From the NCBI GenBank assembly GCA_029098205.1, contig JAQXNW010000048.1, positions 1-6,845 on the forward strand: a DNA stretch of 6,845 nt. Direction: 5' to 3'. Every line of letters starts with the position of its first letter. Position 1 is the first letter of the stretch. The notes beneath the pieces were generated by a model. It was not told the DNA's origin. It did no database searches and was given only the letters and a program-made list of their open reading frames with translations. This DNA is from Eubacteriales bacterium. Lineage in GTDB: Bacteria > Bacillota > Clostridia > Peptostreptococcales > Anaerovoracaceae. The translations under genes and the position numbers were made by a program. Positions 1-5,523 of this stretch are shown in pieces.

Positions 1-377
1 AAATCGATGCCGCCGATGTTCCGGATTTCCGCAACGTGGGTGTGCCCGAAGCAGACGGCGCTGCACGCCTGTTCCTCTGCAAGATAATACAGATTCTGGT
101 GCGACAGGTCTGCCTGCTCCATATGTCCGTGCGTAAGAAGAAGGCGGCCGGACGGAAGGTCCAGAATCTGATAATTTCTCTCAAAGCAGCCGTCGCAGTT
201 TCCGGGAACGTTCCAGAGAGGAAGACGGACTTCCTTTGCGAATGCGTCGGCATCTCTCAGAAGGTCGCCCGCGTGGAGCACGCCGTCGATCCTGGTGCCG
301 GAATCGGTGACCCGGCGGAACATTTCAAGTGCCCGTTCAATCGTACCGTGTGTATCACTGATTACGAAAAGATTCAT
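1..377 (-). CDS. YfcE/MJ0936-family metallophosphoesterase, C-terminus cut by window edge
   Basis: Reading the minus strand from the ATG at 377 gives 125 codons that run off the left edge. The product starts MNLFVISDTHG and carries the calcineurin-like phosphoesterase metal-binding blocks in order: SDTHG (residues 7-11), a GD pair in LHAGDLL, NVPGNCDG, LTHGH and FGHTH. This set and spacing are typical of the small YfcE/MJ0936 phosphodiesterases (usually about 155-180 residues), cytosolic metal-dependent enzymes that hydrolyse phosphodiester bonds; the physiological substrate is generally unknown. All the visible metal-ligand motifs are intact, so only the last few dozen residues should be missing. 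The start is supported by an AAAAAGGAGAAG Shine-Dalgarno (plus-strand 386-397) about 9 bases upstream. It is divergent from the AI-2E permease and probably shares the intergenic promoter region. The family call is firm; the substrate cannot be stated. Confidence 0.9.
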   Translation of the reverse strand, partial: MNLFVISDTHGTIERALEMFRRVTDSGTRIDGVLHAGDLLRDADAFAKEVRLPLWNVPGNCDGCFERNYQILDLPSGRLLLTHGHMEQADLSHQNLYYLAEEQACSAVCFGHTHVAEIRNIGGID

Positions 378-427
378 ACTGTGTTCTTCTCCTTTTTCAG
401 TTTCTGTGTTATAGTTTCTGCGGATTA

Positions 428-440
428 TGCTATAATTATA
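428..440. promoter_or_regulatory. Divergent promoter region with a symmetric -10 palindrome
   Basis: The 87-base gap between two divergent genes contains TATAATTATA (431-440), a perfect 10-bp palindrome, so a consensus TATAAT -10 hexamer exists on both strands (plus 431-436; minus 440-435). On the plus strand it is preceded by TGC (428-430), forming an extended -10, which suits the poor -35 match (GTTATA at 408-413, spacer 17). Inferred start points are about 443 for the permease and about 428 for the phosphoesterase. The -35 elements on both strands are weak. This is prediction from sequence only. Confidence 0.6.
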
Positions 441-464
441 AATCATTGAAAGCAGTATGGACAT

Positions 465-1964
465 ATGGTTAGAAAAATGAGCTTGAAACAGTTAGGAAAA
501 GAAAGATGGAAATCGATTTTCACGTTCTTTATGGCGGGCGTGCTGATCATTCTTTTTTATTTCTTTGCGAAAAACATACAGTCGGTCTGGGCATTTATTA
601 AGACGTTGAATGGCATTCTGATGCCTTTTATTCTCGGATTTGTGATGGCCTATCTGCTTTGCCCGATCTACAACTGGGTCACAGGAAGAACGTACCGGTT
701 CTTCCGGGCCCGTGTAAAATCGAAGCGGCGTGCGATGTCGATCGGACGTTTCTTTGGTACGCTTATTTCGCTGACTTTCCTTTGTCTATGCGTCGCATTT
801 TTCCTCTGGCTTCTGATTCCGCATCTGATCCGCACGGCGGTTGCGGTTGTGGAGGTTCTTCCGGGGCGGATCACGGATCTTCAGAACTGGATTGACAAGC
901 TTCTGATTCGTTCGAATCATAAGGAATTCGTTCCCATGGTCGATCAGTTTCTCGTGGATGGAAGCTCGACGCTTCTTACCGCTGTGGAGAAAATTCTTCT
1001 TCCGGGGAAGGGCTCTCTTGTTGTGCGCGTCGCGAACGGTGTGATTACGGTTGCGAGAGGATTCCTGAATTTCCTGATCGGCATCATCGCCTGCGCCTAT
1101 TTTCTGAATGGCAAGGAGCGTTTTCTGGCCGGAATCAAACGATTCATCGAAGCGCACTTTAATGATAAGAGAGTCAGCGGCATCTATGATTTCGGACGGT
1201 TCGCGAACGATACGTTCGGCGGATTCATTACGGGAAAGATCATCGATTCCATCATCATCGGATTTATCTGCTACGGTGCGATGTGGGTTCTGAAGCTGCC
1301 GTATGCGGCGCTGATTAGTACGATCGTCGGAGTGACCAATGTAATTCCTTTCTTCGGTCCGTTCATCGGAGCGATTCCTTCTGCGGTGATTATCTGCGTG
1401 GACAGTCCGGTGAAGGCTTTGATTTTTCTGATCATGATTCTTTGTCTTCAGCAGTTTGACGGAAATATCCTGGGACCGTTTATCCTCGGAGGACGCGTTG
1501 GCATCGCGAGTTTCTGGGTTATGTTTTCCATCATTGTCGGAGGCGGGCTGTTCGGGGTCCTTGGAATGCTGTTCGCGGTACCTGTTTTTACGATTCTGTC
1601 GTATTATCTGGACCGGCACACGGGAATCCTTCTGGTGAAGAAGGGCGGGAAATCCAATCTGGAAGATTATATGACGTTTAAATCGTATGGCATACGGAAA
1701 GAGGATGAGGATGAACTCATTCCGCAGCTCCGCACCCGCAGCAAGGGCGAGCGGGAGCGTTCGTTCTTTTATTCAGCCCCGGTGATTGGGAAAATCGTTT
1801 CTGCTGCGGACGGCGGGAAGAAAGAGGAACAGAAGCACGTCTCCTCGAAGCCTCCGAAACTCCGCAGGGACACAGAGCCGGTCGGAAAGAAGCTTCCGGA
1901 AGATTCGAATAAAACGGAAAAAACCGAGAAGGACGGGAATACGAAAACGCAGGATTCGGAATGA
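465..1964 (+). CDS. AI-2E family transporter (PF01594), multi-pass membrane permease
   Basis: A 499-residue integral membrane protein. Hydrophobic segments lie at about 17-35, 45-67, 95-118, 195-214 and 255-275, then a dense hydrophobic block covers 280-382, matching the usual layout of this family with its hydrophilic loop after the third segment. Family hallmarks are visible: GVTNVIPFFGPFIGAIPS (289-306), QQFDGNILGPFILGGRVGI (329-347) and GMLFAVP (367-373). The family was named for E. coli TqsA, which affects autoinducer-2 export, but other members act in Na+/H+ antiport or have unknown substrates, so no substrate is assigned. Residues from about 392 to the end form a charged, probably disordered cytoplasmic tail rich in Lys, Glu, Ser and Pro. 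That makes the protein longer than typical 350-400 residue members. The start is uncertain: ATG 465 and the in-frame ATG 477 both lack a good Shine-Dalgarno. It is preceded by an extended -10 promoter, with no clear terminator before murB. Confidence 0.88.
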   Translation: MVRKMSLKQLGKERWKSIFTFFMAGVLIILFYFFAKNIQSVWAFIKTLNGILMPFILGFVMAYLLCPIYNWVTGRTYRFFRARVKSKRRAMSIGRFFGTLISLTFLCLCVAFFLWLLIPHLIRTAVAVVEVLPGRITDLQNWIDKLLIRSNHKEFVPMVDQFLVDGSSTLLTAVEKILLPGKGSLVVRVANGVITVARGFLNFLIGIIACAYFLNGKERFLAGIKRFIEAHFNDKRVSGIYDFGRFANDTFGGFITGKIIDSIIIGFICYGAMWVLKLPYAALISTIVGVTNVIPFFGPFIGAIPSAVIICVDSPVKALIFLIMILCLQQFDGNILGPFILGGRVGIASFWVMFSIIVGGGLFGVLGMLFAVPVFTILSYYLDRHTGILLVKKGGKSNLEDYMTFKSYGIRKEDEDELIPQLRTRSKGERERSFFYSAPVIGKIVSAADGGKKEEQKHVSSKPPKLRRDTEPVGKKLPEDSNKTEKTEKDGNTKTQDSE

Positions 1965-1979
1965 TCTTCCGAGTCGGGT

Positions 1980-2023
1980 GAACACTGCGGAATTCGTATG
2001 AAAAATCCTTGCGTGTTCCGCAG
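1980..2023 (+). repeat. Inverted repeat in the permease-murB spacer
   Basis: CTGCGGAA (1985-1992) is an exact reverse complement of TTCCGCAG (2016-2023), with a 23-base loop. An overlapping pair, GAACAC (1980-1985) with GTGTTC (2013-2018), gives a second, mutually exclusive pairing. No T-run follows, so it does not look like an ordinary intrinsic terminator. It could be a weak attenuator, an mRNA-processing hairpin or chance; the function is unknown. Confidence 0.4.
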
Positions 2024-2039
2024 GCTTGCAGGCATATAG

Positions 2040-2072
2040 AGGACAGAGAAAGTGTATTAAGGACAGAGAAAG
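2040..2072 (+). repeat. Two direct copies of a 13-base repeat before murB
   Basis: AGGACAGAGAAAG occurs at 2040-2052 and again at 2060-2072, a 20-base period with TGTATTA between the copies. The second copy ends 8 bases before the murB ATG and covers the place where a ribosome-binding site should be. Each copy carries a purine-rich, partly Shine-Dalgarno-like stretch. It may be a small local duplication that adds a ribosome-loading site, or a protein or sRNA target. Confidence 0.55.
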
Positions 2073-2080
2073 AAACAGAC

Positions 2081-3004
2081 ATGAAACAGATCGAACAGGC
2101 GGACATGAAAGAATATACATCCTTCCGGGCCGGCGGTAAGGCGGATGTTCTTTATATTGCAGACACGAAAGAGGAGCTTCTGGAGCTTCTAAAGGAATTT
2201 CGCGAGAAGGGTACGGAGTATTTGATTCTGGGGAACGGAACGAATACGCTTGTCCGGGACGAAGGAATCCGGATTCCGGTTGTGAAGCTGGGAGAAGCCT
2301 TCGAGGGGATCGAAGAAATCACCGAAGAAGAAGCGGACCCGGATGGTGCGGAAAGTCCGGAAGCGAAGGCGGGAAACATACATTATATAAGCGCAGGTGC
2401 AGCAGTGCTGATGTCCGCCTGCGCGAAAAAAGCGCTCTCTCTGGGACTCAGCGGATTTGAGCCTTTGTCCGGGATTCCTGGAAGCATCGGAGGAGCGTTG
2501 TTCATGAACGGCGGTGCATACGGAACGGAGATGAAGGACATCGCCGTTTCGGCGGAGGTGCTTTCGAAGGAGGATCTTTTCATCCGTCGTGTCCCTCTCC
2601 GTGAGATGGACCTTTCGTATCGGCACAGCAGATTTCAGAAAAGCGGCGATTTGATTCTTTCCGTGCAGATCCGCCTTTCGGAGAGAAATCCGGAAGAAAT
2701 TTCCGATGCGATGAAATCATATGCGGCAAGGCGCAATGAGAAACAGCCGGTTCGATATCCCAGCGCGGGAAGCTTCTTCAAGCGTCCGGATGGATATTAC
2801 GCGGGAGCGCTGATTCAGGAGGCGGGACTGAAAGGGCTTTCTGTTGGAGGCGCGCAGGTATCGGAGCTCCATGCGGGGTTCATCATCAACCGCGGCGGGG
2901 CAACGGCGCAGGATATCATCGATTTGATGCATCTTGTGCAGAATACGGTCTATATGAAGAGCGGCGTCCGTCTGGAGCCGGAAGTTCGGATTATCGGAGG
3001 CTGA
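2081..3004 (+). CDS. murB: UDP-N-acetylenolpyruvoylglucosamine reductase (MurB)
   Basis: MurB is the cytosolic FAD enzyme that uses NADPH to reduce UDP-GlcNAc-enolpyruvate to UDP-MurNAc, the second committed step of peptidoglycan precursor synthesis. With the ATG at 2081 the product has 307 residues, normal for type II (Firmicute) MurB. FAD-domain motifs are YTSFRAGGKADV (12-23), LGNGTNTLVRD (50-60) and FEPLSGIPGSIGGALFMNGG (126-145), where the last part reads NGGAYG instead of the common NAGAYG. The C-terminal domain has YRHSRF (180-185), PSAGSFFKRP (227-236) with the proton-donating Ser at 231, EAGLKG (247-252), SELHAGFIIN (261-270), and LEPEVRIIG with the probable catalytic Glu at 301. An acidic insert (about 78-98, rich in Glu and Asp) separates two FAD-domain strands. 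A TTG at 2009 would add 24 non-conserved residues and is unlikely; no strong Shine-Dalgarno precedes 2081. rapZ follows after 10 bases, so the two are probably co-transcribed. Confidence 0.96.
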   Translation: MKQIEQADMKEYTSFRAGGKADVLYIADTKEELLELLKEFREKGTEYLILGNGTNTLVRDEGIRIPVVKLGEAFEGIEEITEEEADPDGAESPEAKAGNIHYISAGAAVLMSACAKKALSLGLSGFEPLSGIPGSIGGALFMNGGAYGTEMKDIAVSAEVLSKEDLFIRRVPLREMDLSYRHSRFQKSGDLILSVQIRLSERNPEEISDAMKSYAARRNEKQPVRYPSAGSFFKRPDGYYAGALIQEAGLKGLSVGGAQVSELHAGFIINRGGATAQDIIDLMHLVQNTVYMKSGVRLEPEVRIIGG

Positions 3005-3014
3005 TGGGTGGGCC

Positions 3015-3899
3015 ATGAGTACTGATAAATTGAAGGTGGTCATCGTGACAGGCCTCTCCGGCGCGGGGAAGACCTGTGCGGCGGATTGGTTTGAGGATCA
3101 CGGATATTATGTCGTGGATAATATGCCGCCGGCTCTGATTCCGAATTTCCTGGAGATTTTCGGATACGGAGAGGAAGGCATCGGGAAAGCGGCTCTGGTC
3201 GTCGATATCCGAAGCGAGGAATTTTTCCCGGAGCTTCGTACGATGCTGCAGGTTCTTAAGAAAGACCCGCGCATCGATCTTACGGTGCTGTTCATGGAAG
3301 CGTCCAATGAGGCGCTGATCCGAAGGTTCAGTGAAACCAGGAGGGAACATCCTCTGGCGAAGGGCGGAAGAACCAGCGCCAGGACCATCGATCTGGAGCG
3401 GAGCATGCTGGAGGATATCCGGGCTATGTCGGATTATATCCTCGATACGACAAATACGAAGGTAGCGGAGCTCTATGAGGAAATGACCTCTGTGTTTACG
3501 GAGAGCGCCGGTGAAAAGAAGCGTTTTCATATTCATGTCCTTTCGTTCGGCTATAAGCATGGCATCGCGCAGGGCGTAGATATCGTGCTGGATATGCGGT
3601 TCCTGCCGAATCCTTTTTATGTCAGCAGCCTTCGGAATCTGACGGGAAATAACAAGAAGGTGCAGCGGTATGTCCTGAAGCATAAGGAAGCGAATCAGTT
3701 CATGGATCAGCTGGATCAGATGCTTGCTCTGATGATTCCGCATTTCGTGGAACAGGGGAAATTCCATCTCAATCTCGCGTTCGGATGCACGGGCGGGCAG
3801 CACCGTTCGGTCGCGATGGCGAACGCGATGAGTCAGCGGCTTTCGCAGGAAGGCTATCAGGTGACGGTGGAGCACCGGGAACTGCAGAAGAAAAAATAG
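3015..3899 (+). CDS. rapZ: RNase adapter RapZ / YvcJ-family nucleotide-binding protein
   Basis: A 294-residue cytosolic protein of the usual family length. The N-terminal P-loop domain has Walker A GLSGAGKT (13-20), the family block VVDNMPPALI (33-42), a Walker B-like LVVDIRS (61-67) and RRFSETRREHPLA (103-115). The C-terminal domain has LSFGYKHGI (176-184), DMRFLPNPF (193-201) and the highly conserved FGCTGGQHRSV (256-266). In E. coli, RapZ binds GlmZ sRNA, guides its cleavage by RNase E and so tunes GlcN-6-P synthesis. In Bacillus the homologue YvcJ hydrolyses nucleotides and affects competence; GlmZ is not known in Firmicutes, so the exact role here is open. GGAGGC at the end of murB (2997-3002) can serve as its ribosome-binding site, which implies translational linkage to murB. 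A hairpin terminator follows the TAG stop. The link to amino-sugar and cell-wall control fits the MurB neighbour. Confidence 0.96.
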   Translation: MSTDKLKVVIVTGLSGAGKTCAADWFEDHGYYVVDNMPPALIPNFLEIFGYGEEGIGKAALVVDIRSEEFFPELRTMLQVLKKDPRIDLTVLFMEASNEALIRRFSETRREHPLAKGGRTSARTIDLERSMLEDIRAMSDYILDTTNTKVAELYEEMTSVFTESAGEKKRFHIHVLSFGYKHGIAQGVDIVLDMRFLPNPFYVSSLRNLTGNNKKVQRYVLKHKEANQFMDQLDQMLALMIPHFVEQGKFHLNLAFGCTGGQHRSVAMANAMSQRLSQEGYQVTVEHRELQKKK

Positions 3900-3901
3900 G
3901 A

Positions 3902-3938
3902 AAAAAGAACCCGGCTGCTGCCGGGTTTCCGGCTTTTT
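3902..3938 (+). terminator. Intrinsic terminator after murB-rapZ
   Basis: AACCCGGC (3908-3915), loop TGCT (3916-3919) and GCCGGGTT (3920-3927) form a perfect 8-bp GC-rich hairpin three codons past the rapZ stop. A flanking AAAAAG (3902-3907) can also pair with CTTTTT (3933-3938), extending the structure across a small bulge. On the plus strand the T-run is split by TCCGG. On the minus strand the same hairpin is followed by C and six T, so it could also stop antisense transcription from the right. Confidence 0.85.
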
Positions 3939-3947
3939 GGGTATTTA

Positions 3948-3980
3948 GTTATTAGATAGTTATCAGACAATCGTTATCAG
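3948..3980 (+). repeat. Short direct-repeat cluster upstream of whiA
   Basis: GTTATCAG occurs exactly at 3959-3966 and 3973-3980, and a one-mismatch copy, GTTATTAG, lies at 3948-3955. The 109-base gap between rapZ's terminator and whiA also has a weak promoter candidate (TTGTGA at 3991-3996, 17-base spacer, AATAGA at 4014-4019). The repeats sit upstream of that -35 position, where an activator or repressor could bind. The region is AT-rich and the copies are short, so chance is possible. Confidence 0.4.
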
Positions 3981-4048
3981 GCTTTTCGTTTTGTGAAAGT
4001 CTGAATGTTTTCAAATAGAGAACGTCAAAGGAATGAGGAAGGTGCTTT

Positions 4049-5014
4049 ATGTCGTTTGCGTCGGATACGAAAGGGGAGCTTTGCCGGATCGATCCTCCGA
4101 AAAAATGCTGTGAGCTTGCGGAGATCGCTGGATTCCTGCGTGTTTCAGGAAGCCTCAGGCTGAGCGGGAGAGGACAGATTACGATTCTCTGTTCTACGGA
4201 AAGCGCGGCAGCGGCGCGTCACTACCGAAGCCTTCTTCAGGATTATTTCCACATCTCCACGGAGCTTGGGGCGGCGGAAGGTTCGGCCATGCGGAAAGGG
4301 CACCGGTATTATCTGATGATCGATCCTTTGTCCAAGAGCGAGGAGGTTCTCCGGGAAACGGGAATATTGATGATCCGGGAGGGCAGCAATTATATTTCGG
4401 ATGGCATTTATGACGGTCTGATTCGGACAAAGTGCTGCCGGAAGGCGTACCTGCGCGGTATTTTCATTGGCGCTGGCACCGTCGCGAACCCGGAGAAGAG
4501 CTACGATCTTGAATTCGTTCTGTCCAGCCGGAAGCTCGCGCAGGATCTTCGGAAGCTGATCCGTTCGTTTGAGGATCTTTCGGCGAAGATTACGGAGCGG
4601 AAGGGAAAGTATATCGTCTACATGAAGAACGCGCAGTATATCAGTGATACTTTGGCATTGATGGGCGCGCATTCGCAGGTCCTCCGGATGGAAGACGTGC
4701 GGATTCGAAAGGAGCTTCTGAACAAGACGGTGCGGATTACAAACTGCGATGCGGCGAATACGGACCGCGCGCTGGATGCGTCTGAGAAGCAGGTGCAGGC
4801 GATCCGCTGGCTGCAGGAACAGGGAGAGTACGCGCGTTTGTCCGAAAAGCTTCAGGCCATAGGAGACCTTCGGATGGAGCATCCGGATGCGAGTCTTAGG
4901 GAGCTGGGCGAGATGATGGATCCGCCGATGCAGAAATCCGCTGTGGGAAACCGTCTTTCGAGGATTGTTTCGAAGGCGGAAGAGGCCGGTTTTATGAAGC
5001 CGGATTTGCTCTGA
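4049..5014 (+). CDS. whiA: DNA-binding protein WhiA
   Basis: A 321-residue protein of normal WhiA length. WhiA combines an N-terminal LAGLIDADG homing-endonuclease-like fold without nuclease activity with a C-terminal helix-turn-helix. In Streptomyces it is a sporulation/cell-division transcription regulator; in Bacillus it influences division and chromosome segregation. Visible signatures are the N-terminal SFASDTKGELCR (2-13), AEIAGFLRVSGSL (24-36, first LAGLIDADG-like repeat), KAYLRGIFIGAGTVANPEKS (132-151, second repeat), then VRITNCDAANTDRAL (228-242), and the HTH part HPDASLRELGEMM (278-290) with KSAVGNRLSRI (296-306). The usual form of that last block is KSGVNHRLRKI, so this copy varies within the recognition region. 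The start is backed by GAGGAAGG (4035-4042), 6 bases before ATG. It follows a terminator, so it probably has its own promoter. No yvcK lies between rapZ and whiA. No clear terminator follows the stop. Confidence 0.96.
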   Translation: MSFASDTKGELCRIDPPKKCCELAEIAGFLRVSGSLRLSGRGQITILCSTESAAAARHYRSLLQDYFHISTELGAAEGSAMRKGHRYYLMIDPLSKSEEVLRETGILMIREGSNYISDGIYDGLIRTKCCRKAYLRGIFIGAGTVANPEKSYDLEFVLSSRKLAQDLRKLIRSFEDLSAKITERKGKYIVYMKNAQYISDTLALMGAHSQVLRMEDVRIRKELLNKTVRITNCDAANTDRALDASEKQVQAIRWLQEQGEYARLSEKLQAIGDLRMEHPDASLRELGEMMDPPMQKSAVGNRLSRIVSKAEEAGFMKPDLL

Positions 5015-5050
5015 GGATGGCAGAAAATAAAATTCGGAATATTTATAATT

Positions 5051-5130
5051 AATCAAATATCGTGATTTGTATAGGCAATTTTTCTTGAAGAACCGGAACC
5101 CAGATGGTAGACTGATGGTAAATCAAATAT
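5051..5130 (+). repeat. Exact 10-base direct repeat in the V-ATPase leader spacer
   Basis: AATCAAATAT is present at 5051-5060 and again at 5121-5130, exactly 70 bases apart. One copy lies upstream of the proposed promoter and the other just downstream of it. Paired sites flanking a promoter could allow looping by a regulator, but an AT-rich 10-mer can also recur by chance. Confidence 0.35.
5085..5113 (+). promoter_or_regulatory. Candidate promoter of the V-ATPase operon
   Basis: TTGAAG (5085-5090) and TAGACT (5108-5113) are separated by 17 bases, each matching four of six consensus positions, and TGG at 5105-5107 adds an extended -10. Transcription would begin near 5120, leaving a leader of about 80 bases before the first ATPase gene. 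A perfect TATAAT at 5044-5049 is an alternative -10 but has no acceptable -35 at 17 bases (CAGAAA). Confidence 0.45.
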
Positions 5131-5146
5131 TGCGAATCGTTTACCA
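5103..5146 (+). promoter_or_regulatory. Candidate operator: tandem GATGGTA plus inverted TGGTAAA/TTTACCA
   Basis: GATGGTA is repeated at 5103-5109 and 5114-5120 with an 11-base period, close to one helical turn. The second copy overlaps TGGTAAA (5116-5122), which has an exact inverted partner TTTACCA at 5140-5146. The elements cover the predicted -10 and transcription start, a common place for repressor binding. The 7-bp arms and 17-base loop make a weak RNA hairpin, so a DNA-binding site is the better guess. No regulator gene is visible next to it. Confidence 0.4.
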
Positions 5147-5199
5147 ATGATGCGTAATGTTTGTTTCGAAAACGCTGGGGAGAGAAGGGAGGCTTTCGG

Positions 5200-5523
5200 A
5201 TGTTCGAAAACGAATTGGAGATCATACGTTCCCGGGAGAAAGCCGCGGATGATCTGGTCGCGAAAGCGAAAGCGGACGCGGAGAGCATCCTCGCCGAAGC
5301 GAAGCAGAAGGCTTCGAAGATTCTGGACGACGCGAAGAAAGAAGCGGATGCGATTGTGGATGCTTCGGTGGAAGAAGGGACGGACACTGCGAAGCAGAAT
5401 TACAGCGAGAAGATGGATTCAGCCGAGCAGGAAAAGAAGGGTCTGGCAGAAGAAGCGGCCGCGCGGACGGAGGCCTGTGCGGATGAAATCGCGGAAAGGA
5501 TCGTGAGAAGTGTCCATTGTTAA
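5200..5523 (+). CDS. V/A-type ATP synthase small coiled-coil stalk subunit (G/H type)
   Basis: A 107-residue, almost wholly helical protein with no membrane segment. Residues about 5-85 show regular Ala, Lys and Glu spacing (for example AKAKADAESILAEAKQKASK, 21-40) that predicts a long coiled coil, and the C-terminus ADEIAERIVRSV (94-105) resembles the ends of archaeal AhaH and Enterococcus NtpF-type subunits. Such subunits pair with subunit E to form the peripheral stalk that holds the catalytic head against rotation. Low-complexity helices give weak homology by themselves, so the call rests mainly on its place directly before subunit I, the usual order in bacterial V/A-ATPase operons. ATG 5200 is preceded by AAGGGAGG (5185-5192), an excellent Shine-Dalgarno at 7 bases. 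An in-frame TTG at 5161 would add 13 residues and swallow that site, so it is rejected. The gene overlaps the next by 14 bases. Confidence 0.85.
   Translation: MFENELEIIRSREKAADDLVAKAKADAESILAEAKQKASKILDDAKKEADAIVDASVEEGTDTAKQNYSEKMDSAEQEKKGLAEEAAARTEACADEIAERIVRSVHC

Noticed and set aside
36..449. Plus-strand open frame of 137 codons at the left end
   Set aside because: It lies antisense to the phosphoesterase, whose minus-strand frame holds all the expected metal-binding motifs; the plus-strand product has no recognisable domain.
786..1619. 277-codon minus-strand open frame inside the permease gene
   Set aside because: The product is Arg/Asp/His-rich with no domain, and is the reverse of a well-supported membrane protein; it is a codon-bias shadow.
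2009..2040. Possible murB promoter: TTGCGT (2009-2014) with TATAGA (2035-2040)
   Set aside because: The 20-base spacer is too long and both hexamers are imperfect; an alternative CATATA -10 at 18 bases matches only three positions.
2991..3875. 294-codon minus-strand open frame opposite rapZ
   Set aside because: It mirrors rapZ almost end to end, while the plus strand has Walker A and the GCTGGQHRSV signature; the antisense product matches nothing I recognise.
5015..5050. Possible terminator after whiA
   Set aside because: The stretch is AT-rich but has no GC-rich stem followed by a T-run, so no terminator can be supported.
4145..5056. 303-codon minus-strand open frame opposite whiA
   Set aside because: WhiA signatures are unambiguous on the plus strand, and the antisense product has basic low-complexity composition.
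5221..5360. Repetitive GCGAAAGC/GAAGC-like codons in the stalk subunit gene
   Set aside because: The periodicity follows Ala/Lys/Glu codons of a coiled-coil protein, not a DNA repeat array or CRISPR.
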